Position numbers and translations under genes: made by a program
The notes under the pieces: model-generated
Told to the model about the DNA's origin: nothing
Databases searched by the model: none
Seen by the model: only the letters and a program-made list of their open reading frames with translations
Source of the DNA: Methanomicrobiales archaeon
GTDB lineage: Archaea; Halobacteriota; Syntropharchaeia; Alkanophagales; Methanospirareceae
Direction: 5' to 3'
Length of the DNA: 21,347 bases
NCBI GenBank assembly: GCA_003160755.1
Contig: QEXZ01000010.1
Coordinates: 2,715 to 24,061 of the forward strand
Shown: positions 7,209 through 13,293 of the stretch, in pieces
Numbering within the stretch: the first letter of the stretch is position 1
Layout of the letters: each line of letters begins with the position of its first letter

Positions 7209-7827
7209 AATAATTTATTTTCTTGTCTTGTGTTAATCTTGTGAAATCTCGTGGTTTAGGTTTTTTATCCATTTCATAATGCAGCACGGTGATACATTGC
7301 GATGCGAGATAAGACGTAGTGCCAAGCGATATTTTCTCGTGTTCAAATCGCTCAACAAACTTCTCTTCTTTTCTCGGCAGCCCTATGTGGTCGCCAAGGA
7401 CAAATACAGGTTTATCTTTTAACTTTACACGTGCTATATCCCCACCTTTTCCATGCAGGACATAAAAGAAGTTTCCCTCAGATGCTAACTCCGCGATTAA
7501 CTGCTGAAAACTGATTTTGCGTATGTGTATCCCAGGATTCCGTTTCTTTGATGCCAATACTTTTTTTATCCACGCTGCTATGTTCCTCTCGTCTGGCGAT
7601 ACGTTCCTTAACCTGTCCCCGTAGAACGAAATAACAACGGGTGGGTTGGGACTGCCGCATGCGACTATATGGATACAGGCGTCTCTTCGCAAATCATGAC
7701 TTATCCACAGCGCATTGCAAATACATCTTGCTATGAGGTCCATTCTACCGCCACTGCCCGGCAGGTCGTCTAACGAGAAATCAGAACTTGTAACCGCTTT
7801 CCCCGCATATAGAATAAATTGTCTCAT
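7207..7827 (-). CDS. trmY: tRNA pseudouridine(54) N1-methyltransferase
   Basis: SPOUT methyltransferase that converts pseudouridine-54 in the archaeal tRNA T-loop to N1-methylpseudouridine with SAM. From the ATG at 7827 it has 206 residues. Family features: SSDFSLDDLPGSGGRMD (14-30), SPDERN (77-82), knot/SAM segment VFVLGDHIGLP (141-151) and SQCITVLH (176-183). An in-frame ATG at 7881 would add 18 residues, but relatives begin at MRxFI, so I chose the inner start. Normal members end just after the LDKK region; here residues 190-200 (PKPRDFTRLTQ) are encoded entirely by dispersed repeat A, followed by DKKINY, and the stop falls at another repeat. The gene lies 61 bases after the RCK-DHH gene and is probably co-transcribed with it. 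Confidence 0.92.
   Translation of the reverse strand: MRQFILYAGKAVTSSDFSLDDLPGSGGRMDLIARCICNALWISHDLRRDACIHIVACGSPNPPVVISFYGDRLRNVSPDERNIAAWIKKVLASKKRNPGIHIRKISFQQLIAELASEGNFFYVLHGKGGDIARVKLKDKPVFVLGDHIGLPRKEEKFVERFEHEKISLGTTSYLASQCITVLHYEMDKKPKPRDFTRLTQDKKINY
7228..7258. repeat. Dispersed repeat A, copy 2 (coding for the TrmY tail)
   Basis: Matches 842-872 at 30 of 31 positions. On the minus strand it is read in the frame without stops (CCT AAA CCA CGA GAT TTC) and supplies TrmY residues 190-200. At the L32e locus the same unit is entered in a different frame and gives TAA at once. Confidence 0.8.
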
Positions 7828-7888
7828 TGCAAATGCCGGTTTTACAACGCTTAAACAAACCCGCGACAATAGAAGACGCATTTACCGC

Positions 7889-9439
7889 TTATTCGCTCTT
7901 CTCTTCTTTCATAACAGACAGGAAACGTTTTGTCACTGCATCTTCGGCAAGTTGTATCAGCGTATCTTTATCCTTTATGCCACTGAAAATGCCCAGCGGT
8001 AATTGTGCCGCAGCCATCGTGGCGTGCCCGCCTGCAGAACCCATTTCCCCAAACGCATGGGCAAATGCGTCACCTATATTCACCCTTATGTCCTTGCTCC
8101 TCCCGGAAACGCATATCATATCCTCGCACAGCCCTATTACAATAGCGGTTGTGATTCCTTCGAGTTTAAGCAGATAATCCGCAGCCTGAGGGATAGCATC
8201 CCGGTTCACCACCGCACCCACGTTTGTTATCAAATAACTCCCCTTTATCTTTTTGTGTACTATCGCATTACCTATCACGTTTAGCATTTCGGTTGACATA
8301 GGTGGCGTTTCTATTTGCTCTAAAAGCTCTTTATCTGCCTTTACGTGGAGGAACGCAGCAGCGGAAAAATCCGAGGGGTGCGTCTCGCGCCTAAAACCGC
8401 TCGTATCCGTTCTTATTCCTTGCAAAAGAGCGGTTGCTAATATTTTATCCACTGGTATGGCCAGTTCCTGCAGATACCTCGTCATTATCGTTGAAGTCGC
8501 GCCGTTATCTGTTCGAACGTCAAAGAAATCCGCATGTACATTCTCCTTATTATTTCCCGCATGATGGTCTATGATGATGTCCACATTACCCTCCGGGGGC
8601 GGAGGCAGAAGGTTATTTGCACCCGGAACGGAGGCATCCATAAGCGCTAACTTAGCATATTCCTTTAATTCTTCCTCACCCTCTATTTGCCTCATCTCTA
8701 TCCCCAAAATATTCACAAAAGCGCGATTCACATGATGCCCTATTTCTCCACGGTACAGTATATCTGCTGGTACATCCACGTTCCCCGCTATATGCTTTAG
8801 TGCAAGAGCAGAAGCGATTGCATCAGAATCCGGGCTGTCGTGAACGACAATACCTAATTTTCCTTTTCCTCTCCCTTTCCCCTTTTCTTTTTTGTTTATC
8901 GCTTCTATAATCGCTATTAATTCTTTCGCCTTGCTCTGAGCCTTCACTCTGTTCAAAGATTCTATCGCCGCTCTTGACACTATATTACGAATGGATAAAG
9001 TCACATCAACGCCTAACTCCTCTAAATCTTCTTTATCCCCCGGTTCAATCACCCGCACGATTAGACTTGTCTGAGGTAATTGTTCCTTTATGTTTTTCGC
9101 TGCTTTCTTGTTCACTTCGCTGTCGTTGCTCAACACAAAAACCGCTTCTGGCTCTCCCTCGCTTTTTATCCTGGTTATCTCTTTTGGTTCGCTTATATCC
9201 CCAACGAAAGCAACGAAATCCTCCTCCTTCAGCAATTCTACCTTTTTTTCATCCGTATCCACAATGACAACCTCTATCCCCTGCGCTTCCAATTCTTTTG
9301 CCACAGCATAGCCTACACTTCCGCAGCCAAAAATTACTTGCACTATCTTATCTTTACCATTACCCTTACCCTTAGCCTTACCCTTATCTTCTTCTTCACC
9401 TGTCGATTTATGTCCTGTTCCACTTTCTTCTGTGCTCAT
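7889..9439 (-). CDS. RCK (TrkA-N) domain fused to DHH/DHHA1 phosphoesterase
   Basis: A 516-residue fusion. Residues 31-150 are a Rossmann nucleotide-binding RCK/TrkA-N domain (GCGSVG at 38-43, acidic strand end DTDEKK at 61-66). Residues 195-410 are a DHH phosphoesterase domain: H200/D204/D206 (HDSPDSD), D268 (LMDAS), DHH at 291-293, and D345 (RTDTSGF). The DHHA1 part ends with GGH (470-472). All metal-binding residues are present, so a Mn-dependent hydrolase of phosphodiester or nucleotide substrates is likely; cyclic di-AMP, pAp or short RNA are candidates, none demonstrated here. The RCK domain suggests control by NAD(H) or another nucleotide. Two Gly/Lys low-complexity tracts (20-30, 186-194) bound the RCK module. 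No membrane segment is seen. The gene is divergent from mptE and upstream of trmY. Confidence 0.85.
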   Translation of the reverse strand: MSTEESGTGHKSTGEEEDKGKAKGKGNGKDKIVQVIFGCGSVGYAVAKELEAQGIEVVIVDTDEKKVELLKEEDFVAFVGDISEPKEITRIKSEGEPEAVFVLSNDSEVNKKAAKNIKEQLPQTSLIVRVIEPGDKEDLEELGVDVTLSIRNIVSRAAIESLNRVKAQSKAKELIAIIEAINKKEKGKGRGKGKLGIVVHDSPDSDAIASALALKHIAGNVDVPADILYRGEIGHHVNRAFVNILGIEMRQIEGEEELKEYAKLALMDASVPGANNLLPPPPEGNVDIIIDHHAGNNKENVHADFFDVRTDNGATSTIMTRYLQELAIPVDKILATALLQGIRTDTSGFRRETHPSDFSAAAFLHVKADKELLEQIETPPMSTEMLNVIGNAIVHKKIKGSYLITNVGAVVNRDAIPQAADYLLKLEGITTAIVIGLCEDMICVSGRSKDIRVNIGDAFAHAFGEMGSAGGHATMAAAQLPLGIFSGIKDKDTLIQLAEDAVTKRFLSVMKEEKSE

Positions 9440-9535
9440 CTCTGCTTTTTAGTTATAATTTTAGTTATTTATTGTAATTGGATTTATCCCTTGAACTTCT
9501 CCTTTTAAAAACTTTTCTTTTATAACTTCTTTATC
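9440..9535. promoter_or_regulatory. Divergent promoter region, RCK-DHH gene and mptE
   Basis: A/T-rich 96-bp spacer. For mptE, TTTTAAAA at 9503-9510 lies about 28 bases before the ATG, the spacing of a leaderless archaeal promoter, and no SD motif is visible. On the minus strand AATTATAAC lies close to the RCK-DHH start, with AATAAATAAC further away. Confidence 0.45.
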
Positions 9536-10198
9536 ATGAGGTATAAAACTTGGGAACCGACATACAAGGAAATATTGAAGGATTTTGGTTTCGAACAGGA
9601 AAACGACGATAGAGCGGCAAGGGAAGCATCCGGGATAATAAGTCATAAAGGCAGTAATGGGAAAGGCACGAAAGAAACGATAAAGAATCTACTAAAAGGG
9701 AAAACTGCGATAATCTGTGGTAATGCACCCTGCTTGGAGGCGGATATACGCGAAAAAAGGATTGATAGCGATATTCTTCCTTTTCGTCATAAACCAGTTG
9801 TAATAGCAGCAGACGGGGCTACTTCCGTTCTTCTTCGCAATGCTGTGATACCTGATATTGTGGTTACTGACCTCGACGGGAATATTGCAGACATAATATA
9901 CGCAAACCGGCTTGGCTCGATAATTGTTGTGCATGCGCACGGAGACAACATAGAGAAGCTGAAGAATGCATTACCCGTATTAAAAGAGAATGTAATATGC
10001 ACAACGCAGAGCAGACCACTGCGTAACGTTTACAATTTCGGCGGGTTCACGGATGGAGACAGATGTGTGTTTCTTGCGAAGGAATTCGGTGCGAAAAGAA
10101 TAGAGCTAATCGGTTTTGATTTCGAGGATAAAAACGTAAGCGCGAGGAAGAGAAAAAAACTGAAGTGGGCGAAGCGGCTGGTTGGGGATGTGTTGTAA
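9536..10198 (+). CDS. mptE: 6-hydroxymethyl-7,8-dihydropterin pyrophosphokinase (archaeal, DUF115)
   Basis: Transfers pyrophosphate from ATP to 6-hydroxymethyl-7,8-dihydropterin, a step towards tetrahydromethanopterin (or folate-type pterins). 220 residues, close to the archaeal family. Motifs: CGNAPCLEAD (61-70), AADGATSVLL (91-100), VTDLDG (110-115), HAHGDN (133-138) and GGFTDGDRCVFLA (169-181), the conserved DUF115 acidic and nucleotide-binding signatures. The C-terminus is Lys/Arg-rich. No SD precedes the ATG; a TATA-like box at 9503-9510 suggests a leaderless message. Presence of this gene fits an organism using methanopterin as C1 carrier. Transcription converges on the degraded hicA remnant. 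Confidence 0.9.
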   Translation: MRYKTWEPTYKEILKDFGFEQENDDRAAREASGIISHKGSNGKGTKETIKNLLKGKTAIICGNAPCLEADIREKRIDSDILPFRHKPVVIAADGATSVLLRNAVIPDIVVTDLDGNIADIIYANRLGSIIVVHAHGDNIEKLKNALPVLKENVICTTQSRPLRNVYNFGGFTDGDRCVFLAKEFGAKRIELIGFDFEDKNVSARKRKKLKWAKRLVGDVL

Positions 10199-10212
10199 GA
10201 GCACCCTCCTCA

Positions 10213-10324
10213 TCACCTCACATAAATTGTGGGGCATCCCTGTTGAACTTTCTCGAACATAATACCCAATCTTAGATAGTGCCTTGATAGCGCCTCTCCC
10301 GGAAACCACTGGCAGTTTCATCAT
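10213..10324 (-). pseudogene. hicA: Degenerate HicA toxin (mRNA interferase) remnant
   Basis: The first 20 or so residues, MMKLPVVSGRGAIKALSKIGYYV, match the HicA N-terminus (KLPxVSGxExIKAL, GYxVxRQxGSH). After GYYV the family match moves to the +1 frame, reading FEKVQQGCPTIYVR where HicA has a VRQQGSHxIxxR-type segment, and then hits TGA at 10213. The catalytic histidine appears replaced (CP for SH) and the C-terminal half is missing. Its ATG overlaps the hicB remnant stop by one base (TAATG), the classic hicBA arrangement. Almost certainly inactive. The remaining frame stays open into mptE on the other strand but has no family support. Confidence 0.6.
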
Positions 10325-10480
10325 TATACATGCACCGCCACAAAAACCTCCTTTATGCCTTCTCTGTGTCCAATCGGGACACCATCTTCAGCTAATGCAC
10401 TGAGATGTAATTCAATGGCTTCAGCTACGTTTTTCTTTGCCTCCTCTTCCGTTTTGCCCTGCGAGATACTAAAATATAAC
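10324..10480 (-). pseudogene. hicB: HicB antitoxin remnant lacking its 5' half
   Basis: An open frame without start reads LYFSISQGKTEEEAKKNVAE then AIELHLSALAEDG, ending EVFVAVHV. It matches the HicB pattern 'SQGxTxEEAxxNxxEAIELxLxxLxEDG'. The N-terminal strand region (start to PELPGC) is gone: upstream of the leucine the sequence turns into module C (10475-10523), and an in-frame TAA lies in that repeat with no start codon after it. The pattern suggests that insertion or recombination at the repeat removed the 5' half. Confidence 0.65.
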
Positions 10481-10523
10481 CTCCCTCTATTTGAGACACG
10501 GATTTACACGGATTTTTTCTTTT
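10475..10523. repeat. Dispersed repeat module C, copy 3
   Basis: Aligns with 1271-1319: TATAACCTCC, CTATTTGAGACACGGATT, TACACGGATTTTTTCTTTT. It sits exactly between the IS200 transposase remnant and the truncated hicB. It lacks the palindromic second part seen at 1314-1358. Confidence 0.7.
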
Positions 10524-10536
10524 GTTGTTGGGCTGG

Positions 10537-10707
10537 CTAGCATATTTTTATTTCTTCTGCTGCCACTTCCGCCACTTCACCGAGCAACACCTTCCCCTGA
10601 TATTTAGGCGAAAAAAACAAGTAATCGGTCAGCATTGAGACAGCATGCCTGTCATGACGAAGATCATGCCCTGTTACCTTCTCCTTCTTCGCTCCCGTTT
10701 CGCCCAT
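10537..10707 (-). pseudogene. IS200/IS605-family TnpA transposase remnant (N-terminal 56 residues)
   Basis: Short frame starting MGETGAKKEKVTGHDLRHDR and ending in EEIKIC then TAG. The middle, LRHDRHAVSMLTDYLFFSPK followed by YQGKVLLGEVAEVAAEEI, follows the TnpA N-terminal pattern RHxVxxLxxHxVFxxKYRxKVLxGEVAExAEEI. Full members have about 130-150 residues; the HUH (HVHxF) motif and catalytic tyrosine are absent, so this cannot be active. The histidine of the usual LTDH segment is tyrosine here. The frame ends at the edge of the T-rich end of module C. Family assignment is by remembered pattern and should be tested by a profile search. Confidence 0.6.
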
Positions 10708-10749
10708 CTCTCTTCAAGGTAACCATAAATAAAAAAGAAAAGAAAAAAG

Positions 10750-12150
10750 TTAATACACCGGTGCGATACCCAAAGCCTTTTCCGCAGCATCTATCGTCAC
10801 ATCTATCAGCAAAGCCTGCGAAGGGTCATAGCATCGCTCCATGCTTCTCATCTCCATTGCGGTCATACCAGCACGTATCGCAACTCCCAACTCGTTTACA
10901 CGTTCAGCAACAGTAGCTTCGCCGACCATCTGCGCTCCTATCAATTTCTTGGTATACGCATCGAAGATCAATTTCAGGGTGAGAGGCGTCGCTCCGGGGA
11001 AGTATCGTGCCTTTACGAGTTTCGTTGCCTTACCGCTTATTGTTTTTATTCCTGCGCGGCTTGCCGCTTCGGTTGTAACACCTACCGAACCCATCAAGAT
11101 ACCTCCGACATCCGCTACTGTGGGTCCAAAACAATATTCGCAAGGCGAATATAAACCTGGTTGCCCACTCATGTCGCTAAGGATGTTATCAGCTATAACC
11201 GTAGATTGAGTGACAGCGGTAGATGCGAGTTGGTTCAGTCTCGGACGATGTGTGATGGCGTCTACAACTTCTGTACAGTCACCAACCGCATATACGTTAT
11301 TTATATGCTGTCTTCCTTTTTTCACGTGCATTGCTCTATCCGTGACTATCCCACCACTTTCTCCTGTATCTACACCCGCTTTCCATGCGAGGTCTATCTC
11401 AGGGATCATCCATTTACCGATGATAACAATATCTGCCGGAATCTCCTCTTTCTCCTTTTCCCTTTCTCCTATCACCACCGATTTTGCCCTCCCCTCATGT
11501 CCTTTTATAGCGGTTATCTCTCTTCTATCGAGAATGAACCTTACGCCGTCTTTCTCCATCCGTTCTTTGACCAGGTCGCCCATATCAGGGTCTAAGCTGG
11601 AAGGCAGCAAAGAAGGCGGTCCACCATGAACCGTTGTCTCCAATCCTTTCGTTGCGAAGGCGGCTGCCGCTTGCAACCCTATAATACCACGACCACGAAT
11701 ATAAGCGTTTTTCACTCCTTCCTCGTTCAAAGCAGCTTCTATCTTTTTCGCATCATCCTCATTATTAAAAGTGAAAACACCATCGAGTTCCGTTTCTTTC
11801 ACGAATTGTTTTCTCCCTGTCGCTATAACGAGGAAATCGTATTTTAGCTCCTCCCCTGTCTTAAGCGCCACACTACTCTGTTCTAAATTTAATTTTGTTA
11901 CTTCTGTCTCAGTTCTGAAATCAACGCCCTGGTCGAGGAAAAACTGCGGCTTATTTATCTCTGTTCTGTCTATGTCATACCAGCCACGCAAAGCAAAAGG
12001 CAATCCGCAAGTAGATACCCAGCCGCTTTTCTCTCGCTTTAATACCGTGAAGTCCATTTCCTCATCCACTTCGCTCTTCCTTGCAAGTAAGTTTCTCATC
12101 ACATATATCCCGGCAATCCCTCCACCAACTATAACAATCTTTTTTACCAT
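10750..12150 (-). CDS. FAD-dependent pyridine nucleotide-disulfide oxidoreductase (NADH oxidase/CoA-disulfide reductase type)
   Basis: 466 residues with FAD-binding GGGIAG (9-14), a second nucleotide fold at 153-158 (GRGIIG, an Arg in place of the usual second-position residue), the second FAD motif YAVGDC (287-292) and a C-terminal dimerisation domain. Cys48 in STCGLPF matches the single redox cysteine of the NADH oxidase, NADH peroxidase and CoA-disulfide reductase group. An additional CEYC pair (337-340) lies at the start of the dimerisation domain, where relatives usually have none. Substrate cannot be told: CoA disulfide, polysulfide, oxygen or peroxide reduction are options. It has a good SD (GGGGGAGGAG) and a TATA-like box at 12181-12189, so it is probably transcribed apart from the sugar cluster. 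Confidence 0.85.
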   Translation of the reverse strand: MVKKIVIVGGGIAGIYVMRNLLARKSEVDEEMDFTVLKREKSGWVSTCGLPFALRGWYDIDRTEINKPQFFLDQGVDFRTETEVTKLNLEQSSVALKTGEELKYDFLVIATGRKQFVKETELDGVFTFNNEDDAKKIEAALNEEGVKNAYIRGRGIIGLQAAAAFATKGLETTVHGGPPSLLPSSLDPDMGDLVKERMEKDGVRFILDRREITAIKGHEGRAKSVVIGEREKEKEEIPADIVIIGKWMIPEIDLAWKAGVDTGESGGIVTDRAMHVKKGRQHINNVYAVGDCTEVVDAITHRPRLNQLASTAVTQSTVIADNILSDMSGQPGLYSPCEYCFGPTVADVGGILMGSVGVTTEAASRAGIKTISGKATKLVKARYFPGATPLTLKLIFDAYTKKLIGAQMVGEATVAERVNELGVAIRAGMTAMEMRSMERCYDPSQALLIDVTIDAAEKALGIAPVY

Positions 12151-12154
12151 TTTT

Positions 12155-12189
12155 CTCCTCCCCCTATCTTCAAGTTTCGGTATTTAAAT
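12155..12189 (-). promoter_or_regulatory. Promoter and SD of the flavin oxidoreductase
   Basis: Minus-strand AATTTAAATA (12181-12189) as TATA-like box and GGGGGAGGAG ending about five bases before the ATG. The spacing leaves room for a short leader carrying the SD. Confidence 0.5.
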
Positions 12190-12282
12190 TGAAGGCAAAA
12201 GCATAAATAATTAGTGGTTTTTTTTTTTCTCTCTCTCTCCACCATCTCCCCCCATGATTTCCCTCTCTAAACCCCTAATAAA

Positions 12283-12350
12283 CTAAACCGCTAAACCGCT
12301 AACCAGCTAAACCGCTAACCAGCTAAACCGCTAACCAGCTAAAGCGCTAA
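12283..12350. repeat. Octamer tandem repeat (CTAAACCG/CTAACCAG)
   Basis: About 8.5 head-to-tail 8-bp units: two CTAAACCG, then alternating CTAACCAG and CTAAACCG, ending with CTAAAGCG CTAA. The last unit is part of the epimerase gene and provides its final codons and TAG stop (12339-12341). Units are only slightly diverged, so expansion looks recent. It is too short and unspaced for a CRISPR. Just left of it is a T-run followed by (CT)n at about 12213-12240. Confidence 0.85.
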
Positions 12351-13274
12351 ATTGAACCACTCTATCGTTCCCCTTAACCCTTCTTCCAGGCTATACGCTG
12401 GTTCATAGCCCAAATTCTTCTTTGCTTCTGATATATCAGCCAAGGAATGCTTTACGTCACCTTCTCTCGGGTCGTCATGTGCGGGCGTTAAATCATTCCC
12501 TATAAGCGTCATTATCATATTTGCAAGCGCAGTTATGCTTATCCTGTTCCCGTTTGCGATATTATATACGCCCTCGGCATCACTTTTTGCCGCAAGGATA
12601 TTTGCTCTTACTACGTCTTTCACAAAGGTAAAATCTCGCGTTTGCTCGCCATCACCGTAAATCACAGGCGGCTTGTTTTCTGAAACCCGGTTTATGAATT
12701 TCGGGATAACTGCGGCGTAGTCCGAGTAAGGGTCCTGTCTCGGGCCGTAGACGTTGAAATAACGAAGCGAAACGGTTTTTAAGCCGTAAATATCATTAAA
12801 AACGTTGCAGTAATACTCACCCAGTAGTTTCGTCACCGCGTAAGGCGACAACGGATTTGGCGTCATATCCTCTCTCTTTGGTAGTTCCGGCGTATCACCG
12901 TAAACCGAAGAAGAGGACGCATAAACAACTTTTTTTACGTCACAATCCTTTGCCGCAACCAAAACGTTCAGTGTTCCGTTTACATTTGCGTTATTAGATG
13001 CAATCGGGTCTTTTATACTTCGTGGGACAGAAGGAATCGCAGCCTGGTGTAAAACATAATCCACGCCCTTAAAAACCACCTTCAGCAAATTTAAATCCGT
13101 TATGCTGCCCCTAACGAAGTTTATATTTGTACTTCGATTAAATTTTCTTAAATTCGCCATCTTTCCCGTGGATAGATTATCCACAATAATAACTTCATTT
13201 TCATTTTCCTTCAATAGCTCTTCAGCAATATTCGAGCCTATGAATCCTGCTCCGCCTGTTATAACCAGCTTCAT
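12339..13274 (-). CDS. NAD-dependent sugar-nucleotide epimerase (GalE/WbpP-like extended SDR)
   Basis: 311 residues, the length of compact UDP-hexose 4-epimerases. NAD-binding GGAGFIG (7-13) with Asp32 closing strand 2, catalytic Ser122/Ser123 region (ASSSSVYG), Tyr145 and Lys149 (PYAVTKLLGE), and the substrate segment LRYFNVYGPRQDP. Close resemblance to UDP-GlcNAc 4-epimerase/UDP-glucose 4-epimerase types; exact sugar unresolved. It begins 19 bases after the glmS stop, with SD GAAGAGGAAG, so it is the last gene of the amino-sugar cluster. With GlmS and GlmU-like enzymes upstream, UDP-GlcNAc to UDP-GalNAc is the most economical guess. The C-terminus (NLAL, stop) is encoded by the edge of an octamer tandem repeat. 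Confidence 0.88.
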   Translation of the reverse strand: MKLVITGGAGFIGSNIAEELLKENENEVIIVDNLSTGKMANLRKFNRSTNINFVRGSITDLNLLKVVFKGVDYVLHQAAIPSVPRSIKDPIASNNANVNGTLNVLVAAKDCDVKKVVYASSSSVYGDTPELPKREDMTPNPLSPYAVTKLLGEYYCNVFNDIYGLKTVSLRYFNVYGPRQDPYSDYAAVIPKFINRVSENKPPVIYGDGEQTRDFTFVKDVVRANILAAKSDAEGVYNIANGNRISITALANMIMTLIGNDLTPAHDDPREGDVKHSLADISEAKKNLGYEPAYSLEEGLRGTIEWFNLAL

Positions 13275-13293
13275 TTTTTTCTTCCTCTTCTTC

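Noticed and set aside
7828..7881. N-terminal extension of TrmY (MRLLLSRVCLSVVKPAFA) resembling a signal peptide
   Set aside because: TrmY is cytosolic and family members begin at MRxFI; the extension is more simply upstream sequence in frame.
9350..9390. True telomeric repeat
   Set aside because: The TTACCC-like units are few, imperfect and in frame within a coding region; nothing suggests a chromosome end.
12283..12350. Possible CRISPR array or archaeal origin repeat
   Set aside because: Units are 8 bp without spacers, no cas genes are near, and no Orc1/Cdc6 gene or ORB-like motif was seen.
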